A stretch of DNA of 64,000 nucleotides from the NCBI GenBank assembly GCA_937868765.1, contig CALMNL010000004.1:1748749-1812748 (forward strand). Direction: 5' to 3'. How positions within the stretch are numbered: the first letter of the stretch is position 1; each line of letters opens with the position of its first letter. A model generated the notes under the pieces. The model was not told the origin of the DNA. It ran no database searches and saw only the letters and a list, made by a program, of their open reading frames with translations. This document shows, one piece after another, positions 45,758-55,570 of this stretch. The DNA comes from an uncultured Desulfatitalea sp. GTDB lineage: Bacteria; Desulfobacterota; Desulfobacteria; Desulfobacterales; Desulfosarcinaceae. The translations under genes and the position numbers were made by a program.

Positions 45758-47431
45758 ATGACAATGTCTCATGATCGTTTCTGGCCCAAAAGGATGCCCA
45801 AGACATTGACCTACCCGGCCGTACCGATTTTCCGACTGGTGGAAATAGCGACCGAATTCTATCCGCAAAAAGCGGCCCTCATTTACTATGGTGCGCAGGT
45901 TTCATACGACCGCTTGGACAACGAGATAAAATATCTCAGTGGCGCTCTGTCGCACCAGGGCATCAGAAAAGGGGATCGGGTCGCTCTTTATATGCAAAAC
46001 ACGCCCCAGTACATTATTGCTTTTTATGCGGTCATGCGCGCCAACGCCGTGGTTGTGCCGATCAACCCTATGAACAATGAGAAGGAACTGGCATTTATTC
46101 TTGAAGACTGCGGGGCCGTGGGCCTCATAACAACCACCGATCTGCTGCCGACAGCAGAAAAAGCGTGCGCCAGGACTGGCTTGAAGCTCCTGATCGCCGG
46201 TGCATACAGAGATTTTCTTCCAGAAGCGCCTTGCTTGCCCGTGCCCGAGTATATGATGCGGGCGCCAACTGGTCCGCACGCCGGTCTGGAATGGAAGACT
46301 TTGATCGACCAGCAACTGACGCCTCCAGCCGTGGAGGTCGGGCCGGAGGATATCTGCCTGCTGCCATATACCTCCGGTTCCACGGGGAAGCCCAAAGGCT
46401 GCATCCACACGCACGAGACTGTGATGTCCAACCTCATAAGCGCCTACCTGTGGGTGACGAATACGGCCTCCAGCGTGCACCTGTCAGTGCTGCCTTTTTT
46501 TCATGTGACGGGATTGGTGCACAGCATGCTGGCCCCACTCTATGCCGGGGCAACGCTCGTCTTGCTGACGCGTTGGGACCGTCGGGCCGCCTTGGATGCC
46601 ATCGAAAAGTACCGGGTCACTCACTGGGTCAATATTTCAACCATGGTGGTTGACCTGTTAAGCGATGATAGCGTTGCCAGGCGCGACTTGAGCTCCCTTT
46701 CAATCACCTGCGGCGGCGGCGCTCCGCTGCCGGAAGCCGTCGGTCGAAAACTGCATGATCTTACCGGCCTAACCTATGTGGAGGGCTATGGTCTCACCGA
46801 AACCATTTCTCAAACCCATTTCAACCCACCCGATAGAGCCAAGATGCAGTGCATTGGGATACCGGATTTCGGTGTGGATGCCAGGATCGTTGAAGTCGAA
46901 GGGGTTTCGGAATTGCCTCCGAACACGCCGGGTGAATTGGTGATTAATGGTCCTGAAGTGATGAAGGGCTACTGGAATCGTCCCGAAGAGACCGCAAAAG
47001 CATTTCTGCAATTGGAAGGCAAAATCTTCCTGCGAACTGGGGACATCTGTTACGTGGATGATGAGGGCTACTTTTTTCTGGTGGATCGTACCAAACGCAT
47101 GATCAATGCCGCGGGGTTCAAGGTCTGGCCGGCGGAGGTGGAAACGACTCTTTACGGCCACCCTGCCGTGAAAGAGGCGTGTGTGGTGGGAGTTCCCGAC
47201 CCCGTAAGGGTCGAAGAAGTTCGGGCCTACGTGGTGCTTAAGGATGAGTTCCGCGGCCAAGTCACTCCTCAGGAGATAATTGCCTGGTCTAGAGAACAAA
47301 TGGCTGCCTACAAATACCCACGTCAGGTGATCTTTGTCGAAGAACTTCCGAAAAGCGGAACTGGCAAAATCCTGTGGCGGCAGATGCAAGAAAAAGCGCA
47401 TGGAGATCATGGGGCGGAGGATGAAAATTAG
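45758..47431 (+). CDS. Acyl-CoA ligase (AMP-forming)
   Basis: A 557-residue ANL-superfamily ligase. ATG 45758 (MTMSHDRFWPKRMPKTLTYP) is preferred over ATG 45746 because GGAGG lies six bases upstream of it. P-loop LPYTSGSTGKPKGCIHTHET lies near residue 205, the A5 motif is VEGYGLTETISQTHFNP, the hinge IFLRTGDICYVDDEGYFFLV and the catalytic lysine is in PKSGTGKILWRQM. It differs from the two other ligases in this window in its N-terminus and acid pocket. Its stop overlaps the start of the MFS gene, so acid uptake and activation appear coupled. Confidence 0.9.
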   Translation: MTMSHDRFWPKRMPKTLTYPAVPIFRLVEIATEFYPQKAALIYYGAQVSYDRLDNEIKYLSGALSHQGIRKGDRVALYMQNTPQYIIAFYAVMRANAVVVPINPMNNEKELAFILEDCGAVGLITTTDLLPTAEKACARTGLKLLIAGAYRDFLPEAPCLPVPEYMMRAPTGPHAGLEWKTLIDQQLTPPAVEVGPEDICLLPYTSGSTGKPKGCIHTHETVMSNLISAYLWVTNTASSVHLSVLPFFHVTGLVHSMLAPLYAGATLVLLTRWDRRAALDAIEKYRVTHWVNISTMVVDLLSDDSVARRDLSSLSITCGGGAPLPEAVGRKLHDLTGLTYVEGYGLTETISQTHFNPPDRAKMQCIGIPDFGVDARIVEVEGVSELPPNTPGELVINGPEVMKGYWNRPEETAKAFLQLEGKIFLRTGDICYVDDEGYFFLVDRTKRMINAAGFKVWPAEVETTLYGHPAVKEACVVGVPDPVRVEEVRAYVVLKDEFRGQVTPQEIIAWSREQMAAYKYPRQVIFVEELPKSGTGKILWRQMQEKAHGDHGAEDEN

Positions 47432-48689
47432 CTCAATGAAGAAGAGGTGGTTAATCTTAATTCTTTCCTGCTTCTTATTTTTACTCTCTCAGTTTTACCG
47501 TGCTTCCATAGCGGTAATTTCACCTGATCTAGTTAAAGAAATAAATATCGATACGCGTCAGCTCAGCTGGATTTCAGCTGCTTTTTTTTATGCATTCGCA
47601 ATAATGCAGATCCCAATCAGCATGTACCTGGATGGCCTCGGACCGCGGTTGTCAATGACCGCGCTATCCCTTGTTGCCGTCATTGGCGCCTTTGTATTCG
47701 CCACAGGTCATTCGGTTCCTGTCCTGGTTGCCGGCAGAGTGTTGATGGGGATCGGCATGGCTTGCAATCTAATGGGAACCCTGAAAATTATTACCCTTTG
47801 GTTTACACCCAAATATTTTGCCACATTATCCGCTCTTGTCTTTTCCGCTGGTACAGCGGGCAACCTCATAGCCGCCACACCACTGGTGTTGATGGCCCAA
47901 AATATCGGGTGGCGCAATTCATTTTGGATCATTGGCGCTGTAAATCTATTTCTAGTGTTTCTATTTTACTGCATTGCCCAGGATAGGCCCAAAGCAGCTT
48001 TTTCCCAGAGTGTCCCCGAACCAGCATCTACGAAATTCGGCGAGATCATGCACGCACTTTACAGTCTATTCAGACAAAAAGATTACTGGATCATTTCACT
48101 GGGGACCTTTTGTCGTTATGGCATTTTTGCTGCCGTTCAATCTCTTTGGGCCGCTCCGTTTCTGATCAACTCAATCGAGGTCGATCCGGTATCAGCGGGC
48201 AACCTGCTTGTTTTAATGAATATCGGTTTGGTTATCGGCAGTCCGGCATCAGGCTGGCTGTCCGATAGGGTTTTTAAAAGCAGAAAGGGAATAATAATCT
48301 CCGGATTAATCATGATGGGTGGCATCCTTCTAACTTTAACGAAGATGTCACCGGGCACTGACATGATAGCTTTGGGCGTATTGTTTTTTGCATTTGGTTT
48401 ATCATCTGCTACGGGTGGAATTATGTATGCCCATGTAAAGGAACTGATGCCATCGGAGAGTGCAGGTACAGCCATGACCGGTATCAATTTCTTCACGATG
48501 ATAGGGGGGGCGTTTTTTCTGCAGATATTAGGACAGATGATGCAATACCTCCATCCTGAAAATTCCCTCGGCAAAGTGGCATTCATCGATGCATTTCTTT
48601 TTTGTGCTTTATGCCTGGGAATTACCACTGTGTTTTATCTATTTACGGTAGAAACTTTTAAAAAAAGCGATCGAAAGAGACCACGATAA
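47421..48689 (+). CDS. MFS transporter
   Basis: A 12-helix major-facilitator protein of about 420 residues. Start is uncertain: ATG 47421 overlaps the ligase stop, while ATG 47436 and 47409 are alternatives. SQFYRASIAVISPDLVKE at the end of helix 1 and the loop 2-3 motif DGLGPRLSM resemble acid importers of the ACS/sialate-type group. GWLSDRVFKSRKGIII is the matching loop 8-9 motif. Overlap with an acyl-CoA ligase gene suggests import of that enzyme's carboxylate substrate. Confidence 0.88.
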   Translation: MKISSMKKRWLILILSCFLFLLSQFYRASIAVISPDLVKEINIDTRQLSWISAAFFYAFAIMQIPISMYLDGLGPRLSMTALSLVAVIGAFVFATGHSVPVLVAGRVLMGIGMACNLMGTLKIITLWFTPKYFATLSALVFSAGTAGNLIAATPLVLMAQNIGWRNSFWIIGAVNLFLVFLFYCIAQDRPKAAFSQSVPEPASTKFGEIMHALYSLFRQKDYWIISLGTFCRYGIFAAVQSLWAAPFLINSIEVDPVSAGNLLVLMNIGLVIGSPASGWLSDRVFKSRKGIIISGLIMMGGILLTLTKMSPGTDMIALGVLFFAFGLSSATGGIMYAHVKELMPSESAGTAMTGINFFTMIGGAFFLQILGQMMQYLHPENSLGKVAFIDAFLFCALCLGITTVFYLFTVETFKKSDRKRPR

Positions 48690-48903
48690 CCCGATATTTT
48701 CCGCAGTTTTTATAATGATAGGAAAAGCGTCCAGATCCCATCGCCAAAAGATAGAGAATTGTATGCCAACAGGGGATACCCTAACATGGCCCAAGGGGTT
48801 GCGCTTGCGAAAGAATCGGGAAAAGGGGTAATTTTGCCAAGGGATATGCTCCACCGGTTGACTTTTGTCCATTCACGAACGCAAATTTTGAAGGAGCGAT
48901 AGA

Positions 48904-49662
48904 ATGCCTGATGCCCATCCTGCAGACCGCATCGAAGACCTTTCCAAAGAAGAGTTGCTCAAGCTGGTCCCCGATTACATGCACCGCATCCTCATCCATT
49001 ACGCCTTGTGGTTCACCGAGGTGCGCCATCAGATGGGCATGCCCCAGGCGCTTGCGATGCTCGACACTGCTTTCAAAAAAAGCCTGGGCCTCCAGATGAA
49101 GCGCCTGGGCGAAACGCTGGGGTTCAAAGTGGTCGACGGTCTGCCGGCGGCGCTGACCGATCTGGACAAAGCCGCGTTGCTCGATCTGATCGATGCCCTT
49201 GCCAAAAACTGGCTGGCCAACGACGGGATCTGGTTCCAGGCCGTGGAATTCAGCCGGGGTATGAACGACGCCAAACGCTGCAATGACAGTTGCTGGGCTC
49301 ATTTCAGCCCCTTTGAAGCCTGGAGTATCAAGCGCCTGCTCGGGTTGGACGCAACGCCGGGCCTGGCCGGCCTTGCGCGGGCTTTGAATTTCAGGGTCTA
49401 CGCCCGCCTCAACACCCAATCCACAGTTTTCGAAGATGATCGCACATTGGTCTTTCGCATGAGTGTGTGCCGCGTGCAGGCCGCGCGAAAAGCAAAAGGA
49501 TTGGCGGACTACCCGTGCAAATCGGCCGGCCTTGTGGAATACGCCTATTTTGCGCGCAGCATCGACAGCCGCATCATAACGGAATGCATCGGCTGTCCGC
49601 CCGATGCCCATCCCGACGACTGGTTTTGCGCCTGGCGGTTTAAAATCCCAAGCACACCTTAG
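48904..49662 (+). CDS. DUF6125-family protein
   Basis: A 252-residue soluble protein. Its C-terminal half has a conserved cysteine-rich pattern (CRVQAARKAKGLADYPCKSA; ITECIGCPPDAHPDDWFCAW) of the family I recall as DUF6125, common in Desulfobacterota. Four cysteines may bind a metal or cofactor. The N-terminal half is helical (HRILIHYALWFTEVRHQMGM). Start ATG 48904 follows AAGGAGCG. It lies nine bases before the nitroreductase gene, so the two are one operon. Function is unknown. Confidence 0.82.
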   Translation: MPDAHPADRIEDLSKEELLKLVPDYMHRILIHYALWFTEVRHQMGMPQALAMLDTAFKKSLGLQMKRLGETLGFKVVDGLPAALTDLDKAALLDLIDALAKNWLANDGIWFQAVEFSRGMNDAKRCNDSCWAHFSPFEAWSIKRLLGLDATPGLAGLARALNFRVYARLNTQSTVFEDDRTLVFRMSVCRVQAARKAKGLADYPCKSAGLVEYAYFARSIDSRIITECIGCPPDAHPDDWFCAWRFKIPSTP

Positions 49663-49671
49663 GAGAAGCCT

Positions 49672-50205
49672 ATGTTCATCGATCTGGTCAGAAAACGCAG
49701 AAGCATTCGAAAATACCGGCAGCAGCCTGTGGAGCAAGAGAAAATCGATCTGCTGATCGAAACCGCCCTGCGCGCCTGCTCTTCCCGCGGTGTTCAGCCT
49801 TGGGAGTTCATCGTCATCACCGATCCACAGACCATGGCGCGGCTCGCGGCGGCCAAGCCGCACGGCAGCGCCTTTTTGAAAGATGCGCCGCTCGCTTTCG
49901 TGGTGTGCGCCGACAGCGCCAAGACCGATGTCTGGGTGGAAGATGCCAGCATTGCCGCTGTTTTCCTCCACCTTGCGGCCACCGATCTGGGGCTGGGCAG
50001 CTGCTGGAGCCAAATCCGCCTGCGCGACCACGATGCCCAGCAAAGCGCCGGTGCCTATGTGGCCGATCTGCTCGGCCTGCGGCAGGGGCTTGAAGTCGAG
50101 GCGATCATTGCCATGGGATACCCGGCCGAGGATAAAAGGCCGCACCCGGCAGATGCCCTGCCATATGTTAAAATCAGCCGCGAGCGCTACGGCCGCAGAG
50201 CATAG
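49672..50205 (+). CDS. Nitroreductase-family flavoprotein
   Basis: A 177-residue FMN-dependent NAD(P)H oxidoreductase. RKRRSIRKYRQQPVEQEKID is the FMN-phosphate motif, and ALRACSSRGVQPWEFIVITD has the usual AxxAPSxxNxQPW motif, altered here to CSSRGVQPW. The second FMN region is TDLGLGSCWSQIR. Start ATG 49672 follows AGGAG. It is cotranscribed with the DUF6125 gene. Substrates may be quinones, nitroaromatics or flavins. Confidence 0.9.
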   Translation: MFIDLVRKRRSIRKYRQQPVEQEKIDLLIETALRACSSRGVQPWEFIVITDPQTMARLAAAKPHGSAFLKDAPLAFVVCADSAKTDVWVEDASIAAVFLHLAATDLGLGSCWSQIRLRDHDAQQSAGAYVADLLGLRQGLEVEAIIAMGYPAEDKRPHPADALPYVKISRERYGRRA

Positions 50206-51226
50206 TGTCATATCGTGTTGCCCAGGTATTTTGATATTGTCCCGGCTCCAACATTTGAGGGGGGCATTTTCTTCGAAAGGCTTTTGAAAGCGATATTGAT
50301 TATTGACCCGCTTGGCCAGATGGCACTTGATTTCACTATTGTTGGGGGGTAGTGTCCAGAATTTTTCGCACTTTTGTTAAGAGCAGCTTTTTTCAATCTG
50401 GCGGTTTGGAACACGAAGAGTACTGGAGCATCTGAGCCCTACAGTATTAGCGGAACAATTTATGACGCCAAGGTGGAACCCACTGTTATTTTAAAAAACA
50501 TTTAACAGGGCTTTTGGTGCTTGTAAATAAGACCTAAACCAAAACAAGTTCAAAGGGGCCGATACCTAAGCGAGTTCTGTCAGTCTTGAACGGGTAATTG
50601 ACATTCTTAAGGCCCTGGATATCAATCTTAAAGGTAGAATTGCGTTATAGGCCTGCGAGGAATGTAAATCCTACTACTCTGCGAACCTATAACATCTGAT
50701 AATATACCTTATGTAAGCTTATACAAATATACGTTATAATTATAGTAATGATTGCAATCCGAAAATATTATGTAAGCTTTTTGGAGAAACCCTTTTCATT
50801 ATGCTAATAGTCGAAATATTTCGTTGAACTTTCTACATAATGGTTTTGCCGCTCATCACTGATACCTTGATATTGGGTGTCATTATATTGCGCAGCAGAT
50901 AAAACCTGCAAAGCGGTTTTTCACGACTGCCAAGGCAGCCACACCCATGCCAACACCTGCTTGATATCCCGCAGAGATCCAATATTTCATTTGTAAAAGC
51001 TGAATTCTTGCTTAGATAAGAGTAATGTTCGATTCCTTCATCTCTTTCTGGCAGCCGATTTAGATCTGTAAGCCCCTATCTATCCTTAATTTCAGTCAAC
51101 GCCAGCAGTTGACCGAGCCCGACCGGGTCGCTCCTGGCCGCTCAGCCAGAGTTCTTGGAAAGGCTCTGAAGGATCGACTTTTAAATGGGCCAAAAGGCAT
51201 TTTCGCGATGGCTTGTAAACGCTATT
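50206..51226. other. Long AT-rich gap without a gene
   Basis: About 1 kb, clearly AT-richer than its flanks, with no frame I can support. A short plus-strand stretch around 50430-50500 (NTKSTGASEPYSISGTIYDA) reads like a protein end but lacks any start. No tRNA, hairpin array or IS end was recognised. Confidence 0.55.
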
Positions 51227-51742
51227 TTACTTCTCCATCTGATATCCCGCGCCCTTCCAGGCAAAAATGCCGCCGGGGTAACGGTAGACATTCTTATAGC
51301 CCAGTTTCACCGCCCAGGCCGCGCCGTTATGGCTGCGGGTGCATTTGACGAAGCCGCAGTATATCACGATGGTCTTGTCTTTATCCGGCCCAAGAAGCTT
51401 TTCGAAATCTTCCTTGGTCTTTCCGTCCGTCTCCTTGGTATCCCACTCGCTCATCTCAGGAATGGGGAAGAGAAATTGCAAGGCGCCCGGCACGTGGCCT
51501 TTTTTGTAGCTGTCCGCGTAGGGCATGGTGTCCACGATGACCATAGCCTTTTTTTCATCGATCCATTTTTTCAACTCATCGGTCGTCAGGACATTATATC
51601 CGCCTCGCTGCACTTCACGCACCAGCTTGACGCCCGATGCTTCAACGCCCACTTCCTCTTCAAATTTATCCTTGGCCCATGCCCCACCTGCAAGCAGTGA
51701 TACCAAGAGCGTGGCGAGAATCAGTATTGAAATTTTCCTCAT
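51227..51742 (-). CDS. Exported rhodanese-like protein
   Basis: A 171-residue periplasmic protein. Signal peptide residues 1-23 (ISILILATLLVSLLAGGAWA). A rhodanese domain follows (MVIVDTMPYADSYKKGHVPG as the CDC25-type DxR/H-PGA motif), with the active-site cysteine loop YCGFVKCTRSHNGA, longer than usual and with a second cysteine. Start ATG 51742 follows AAAGGAAATG. It begins five bases after the MauE/DoxX-like gene, so the two are one operon. A role in periplasmic sulfur or thiol chemistry is inferred. Confidence 0.9.
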   Translation of the reverse strand: MRKISILILATLLVSLLAGGAWAKDKFEEEVGVEASGVKLVREVQRGGYNVLTTDELKKWIDEKKAMVIVDTMPYADSYKKGHVPGALQFLFPIPEMSEWDTKETDGKTKEDFEKLLGPDKDKTIVIYCGFVKCTRSHNGAAWAVKLGYKNVYRYPGGIFAWKGAGYQMEK

Positions 51743-51747
51743 TTCCT

Positions 51748-52293
51748 TTACCCCCTTGATGGATTAGAATTGAAAATCGAAGGCAATCGTTGCGGCTTGA
51801 TGGATTGCCGGTATCGCTGGAAATAGAGAAAACCGATGCTCGCCAGCATCCCCATGTCTCTGAACAGGGCGGGCCTCAGGCTATGATAGGCCTGGCCCTC
51901 CGGATCATCCGGTCCAAAGCAGCCGCAATCGACGTCCAGTCCGAGCCACAGGCCATAGCCCAAGACCATCATGAACAGAAGCAGCAGGCCGGTGATAAGG
52001 CCCAGCGCGTATTGTGTATCCAAGAGCAAGCCGATGCCGCCCGCAAGTTCGGCCAAGCACAAAAATATGGCCATGGGCCAGAGCAGCGGATCTGGAACAA
52101 ACCCATACGCTTCGATGATCAATATGAATGATTGGGGCTTGATCAGTTTAGATAGGCCGGACCAAATAAAAACCACGGCCAGCCCAAGACGGACCAGGCG
52201 GTAGAGCCATAGACCGCCCTGAGGATAAACAACCTCATCCCGCAGCACGGAGCGGTGGGATTTTAAATTGACCTCTTTTGTAGCCATCGTCAT
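51748..52293 (-). CDS. MauE/DoxX-family redox membrane protein
   Basis: A 181-residue protein with four membrane helices (WLYRLVRLGLAVVFIWSGLS; LWPMAIFLCLAELAGGIGLL; ALGLITGLLLLFMMVLGYGL and a C-terminal helix). The loop DVDCGCFGPDD carries a CxC pair typical of MauE-like membrane redox proteins that pass electrons or disulfides to a periplasmic partner, here probably the adjacent rhodanese. Start ATG 52293 is weakly supported. It resembles the DoxX/VKOR-like helical bundle in topology only. Confidence 0.85.
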   Translation of the reverse strand: MTMATKEVNLKSHRSVLRDEVVYPQGGLWLYRLVRLGLAVVFIWSGLSKLIKPQSFILIIEAYGFVPDPLLWPMAIFLCLAELAGGIGLLLDTQYALGLITGLLLLFMMVLGYGLWLGLDVDCGCFGPDDPEGQAYHSLRPALFRDMGMLASIGFLYFQRYRQSIKPQRLPSIFNSNPSRG

Positions 52294-52465
52294 GCCGCCG
52301 AATTTGTTAAATCAGCCGGTCTTATAGAGACGATGGGTAAAGATGTAAAAGTGTTAATCTCAATGGCAAAGGCGGATTGGCAAAGAGATTGTCAATGGGT
52401 TGAGTCCCCGCGGATTTTTTGGAAGGCCGACAATACCGCCGGAAAGTGGTCAAAAAGATTGAATT

Positions 52466-53485
52466 TTAACCTTTTCTGGGACCATAAATGCCGCACAGCG
52501 CCCAGGTTAGAAAACGTGCGTAAACTTCCCAAACCTGATCGCCGTAACCGCCGGCCATGAGATAAGCGGCTGGAATATTCCGCTCCTTTAGAAATCGGTA
52601 GACCAGCTGGTCGCGCGCCAACATTTGATCCAGGCTGAGCCGCAGGCCGGCCGTGGAGGGCAATTCGTCGCCTTTATAGGGATCGGCGCCGCTCACTACG
52701 ATGGCCACGTCCGGACGGCCATAATGGTCCAATTGGTTCAGGCCCTGGGACAGACGTTCCAGGTAGTACTGCTCCTCGCCCGATTCAACTGGGATATCTA
52801 TGTCGCTGGGAATAAAGACCGGATTGGGTGTGCCGTCGGCCAAGCGGGGCGGGCCATCCAAGGGCCACCCCGAAGCCATGTGGATGCTCAAGCTAGTGAT
52901 GGTAGCATCGCCGACCGTCAACGCCGCCGTGCCATCCCCTTTGTGGGCATCCACGTCCACGACCCACACGCTTTGGGCTGCACTTTGGGCCTGCAGCTTG
53001 CGGGCGGCGATCACGATATCGTTGATCGGGCAAAACCCGCTGCCGTGATCAAAATGGCCGTGGTGCATACCGCCGCCAAAGTAAAAACAAAAGCCGTGGC
53101 GCAAGGCCGAAAGGGCGCACTGCACCGTTCCGGCAGCATTCAAGAGAATATCCGCAAACAGATCGGTCAAAGGACGACGGGCCTGCAGGGGATCATAGCG
53201 GTGATAGCTGCCCTGGGCATCGATCAACTCAAAGGTGGATAGCAGCTCTTGCTCCAGTTCTTTGGAAAAAAGCCTATCCACATAGTTCGGTGCATGAACT
53301 CGCAGGAGGTCCTCGCGGGTGATTCGTTCGGTGATAACCGGTAGATGCCATTTGGTCCGAAAAGGGGCCAGCTGCGGATTCTTGCTAAGTGCATCAAAGG
53401 TATTTACGGCGCGGCTGTCACGCACCGGAATCTCAATCCCATACTGCAGCAGATTGATAGCTCTCACAGGCTCATATAAAATCAT
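52466..53485 (-). CDS. Histone-deacetylase-family amidohydrolase
   Basis: A 339-residue zinc amidohydrolase of the HDAC/acetoin-utilisation/acetylpolyamine-amidohydrolase superfamily. ATG 53485 (MILYEPVRAINLLQYGIEIP) is preferred over 53512 for its GGGAGAAGG. Active site: histidine pair in GGGMHHGHFDHGSGF, zinc ligands D and H in VVDVDAHKGDGTA and a second aspartate in SGADPYKGDELPST. Substrates in bacteria are acetylated polyamines, acetylated enzymes or similar. It is upstream of the MauE gene by 172 bases on the same strand. Confidence 0.92.
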   Translation of the reverse strand: MILYEPVRAINLLQYGIEIPVRDSRAVNTFDALSKNPQLAPFRTKWHLPVITERITREDLLRVHAPNYVDRLFSKELEQELLSTFELIDAQGSYHRYDPLQARRPLTDLFADILLNAAGTVQCALSALRHGFCFYFGGGMHHGHFDHGSGFCPINDIVIAARKLQAQSAAQSVWVVDVDAHKGDGTAALTVGDATITSLSIHMASGWPLDGPPRLADGTPNPVFIPSDIDIPVESGEEQYYLERLSQGLNQLDHYGRPDVAIVVSGADPYKGDELPSTAGLRLSLDQMLARDQLVYRFLKERNIPAAYLMAGGYGDQVWEVYARFLTWALCGIYGPRKG

Positions 53486-54604
53486 GGACCTTCTCCCGTT
53501 AAGCGGATGCATTGAGCATAGAGATAAGCATTATAAAATCAGAACATGGTTATCATAGTCGACAAGTTGCCCATTGGGCAAACTTGTATACATCATTATA
53601 TGAACTTGAGAACTTACGGCAAAAAAACAAGTCAGTCACAACTGACGCGGTTTATGGACGGGTTTGTACAATGAATGGTAAAGACGGTGCGGCTTCAACA
53701 CAAATCCTGAAGCGTATGGTGGAACTTGGCGGGCAGCGCAAAGAGCCACCATATTGGTCAGAGGTTCCGTGGCCGAACCCCAACCGTGCGCCTGAAATAT
53801 CCCCAGACGGCTCATAGGTATTTTCGAATTACCAAACCCAAGATATGTCTTTACTATTATATTGGTAATGAAATTATCGACCATGCGGAATCGAGAATCA
53901 AGGTTACCTTCATCTCCCCCCCTTCTAACTACTGTCCTAAGTTCAACAGGGACGTTGAACTGGTTAAGAAACTCGTCAAAGCTCGGAAACAAGCGGACAT
54001 AGATTCTTTAACCAGGTTTGCAGCCCGAATTTGGTACATAAACAAGGAATTTTTCGGTGGTCGAAGATGGTAAAGCAAACGGTCGCCTTTCTTAACCTTC
54101 TGCCCGTTAGCCGAATTGTAACGTTTTAATCGACCTAATCACAACTTTATCAAAACTTATTGATTTCCCGATGACGAAATTTCAAGCAATGAGCATTTAC
54201 ACGAAACGGGATTTATAAGACCATTGATGATGGTTGATAAGTCCGGAAAAGTGGCCTTTGCAACTCAATCCAGCTGGTGCAGCAGTCGCCACAAATAGGG
54301 GGTCAATTTTATGTTATCGAAACCAACCATTTTTGTTGTCTCCTTTTTTGTGTTGTGAGCTTCCTTTTTAATAGCAAGAAAACTATCTTCTTTCTTCCGA
54401 AATGGGTTTGGTCCGGATCTTGGAGGCATGTTAGTATATATGAGGGGCAGCAATTAGTCGCAGTGAGTTCAGGTAAGTGCCGGGGTAGTCTATTTAAGAT
54501 AGATAGTGCCGTTCATGGGTGCAACGAGAAGCGGCCTGGACTGTTCGAGCCCGGTCTCCAGGCCGCTCGCTGCGATGGGCTGACAGGTTACCGAACCCGG
54601 CTTG
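53486..54604. other. Gap with weak ORFs and a hairpin
   Basis: About 1.1 kb, AT-rich. A frame at 53726-54073 includes a protein-like segment (IGNEIIDHAESRIKVTFISP, then VELVKKLVKARKQADIDSL) but I recognise no family and no RBS. A minus-strand short frame starting at ATG 54330 behind AAAAAAGGAG (MVGFDNIKLTPYLWRLLHQL) is only 21 codons. The REP-like hairpin at 54530 is listed separately. Confidence 0.45.
54530..54567. repeat. REP-like palindrome, second copy
   Basis: Perfect 11-bp stem AGCGGCCTGGA/TCCAGGCCGCT around a 16-base loop starting CTGTTCGAGC. Stem-loop architecture and the shared CCTGGACTGTTYGAGC match the inner hairpin at 14359-14398. It lies 38 bases beyond the stop of the lipoprotein hydrolase gene and could also act as a terminator. 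Confidence 0.6.
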
Positions 54605-55570
54605 CTATTTGAGAAGTTCGGAGAGCTGGTCTCCGACATTGCGGTGGGCTTGGTTAGTGGCTTCCGGGTTGCCGGCGACGGTAGCACCGCTTTGTCGGCA
54701 CTTTGCTCTTTCGTCATCGGTTGGATACGGCCCCAGGATGCTGTCCAATTCATATAAGCAATTTTTATAGCTGTAAACAGTTGTGATCTGTTTAAAGGAC
54801 TGGGTGGGGTTGTCGAAGGCGTGGTGGGCACTTGGGTAGATAATAATTGAGGCGTCAACTTCAGCCTTTTGTAGTTTTTCCACCAGCTGTTGGCAGGGTT
54901 CGGCCGGGGCCCAGTCATCCAATTCTCCGGAGTGAATGCGCAGCGGCGCTGAGAGTCTTGTCAGTTCTGGAAAAGTATTGTTGCAATAAGGATATACGGC
55001 GATAAAGGCCCGGAAGGCTGGTCCACTCTCGTTCGTGAAGGTCTCTTTGGCCCAGAGGGTAGAAGCGTCCAGGGTTAAAATAGCCCCGTGGGAGAATCCC
55101 ATGAGTGCAATTCGGCGTGCATCGATCATAGGATGGGTGGCAAGGATGCGCAGTGCACCGTAGGCATCGGGAACACGTTGGACCGGCGTGAGCGCCTTTT
55201 GCTGGCTATAGACCTCCGTCAGTCCGCGGCCTCCGAAGCTGTCGAGGAGAAATGTAGCGTAACCCAAGTTCAACAGTTGCTTTTCCCATTCGGTTTCGGT
55301 GGGTGTGATTCCGGCAGCGCCATGTGCCAGAATCACGCCGGGAAATGGGCCCACCCCTTTGGGCAGCTTGAGGTTACCCGAGAGAATCTGTGCTTGGCCG
55401 GGCGCGAACTGAAAATTTTTTTGCGCGGCGATGAGGCTTCCAGGCGTTTGGAACCATATCCGGCCTGTGTCCGAAGCACCGAGGGCTGGCTTAAGATCCT
55501 TGATGGCGGGTGCACATCCCATCAGCCCCACGATCATAAAAGCGATCCAGATCATTCCTTTTTGCTTCAT
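54605..55570 (-). CDS. Lipoprotein dienelactone-hydrolase-family enzyme
   Basis: A 321-residue alpha/beta hydrolase. ATG 55570 follows GGAGGAGAC. It has a lipoprotein signal peptide (MIWIAFMIVGLMGCAPA) with the lipobox LMGC. Oxyanion side is VILAHGAAGI, the nucleophile lies in LMGFSHGAILTL (GFSHG), and the final histidine is in YPSAHHAFDNP. The dienelactone hydrolase name is structural; esterase or peptidase-like activity at the membrane surface is likely. It is monocistronic. Confidence 0.88.
   Translation of the reverse strand: MKQKGMIWIAFMIVGLMGCAPAIKDLKPALGASDTGRIWFQTPGSLIAAQKNFQFAPGQAQILSGNLKLPKGVGPFPGVILAHGAAGITPTETEWEKQLLNLGYATFLLDSFGGRGLTEVYSQQKALTPVQRVPDAYGALRILATHPMIDARRIALMGFSHGAILTLDASTLWAKETFTNESGPAFRAFIAVYPYCNNTFPELTRLSAPLRIHSGELDDWAPAEPCQQLVEKLQKAEVDASIIIYPSAHHAFDNPTQSFKQITTVYSYKNCLYELDSILGPYPTDDERAKCRQSGATVAGNPEATNQAHRNVGDQLSELLK

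Noticed and set aside
50206-51226. Possible IS remnant or RNA gene in the AT-rich gap
   Set aside because: No terminal inverted repeat pair, transposase fragment or stable RNA structure could be recognised.
53726-54073. Possible hypothetical gene of 115 codons
   Set aside because: Part of the translation looks protein-like, but start, ribosome site and family support are all lacking; kept only as a note in the gap entry.
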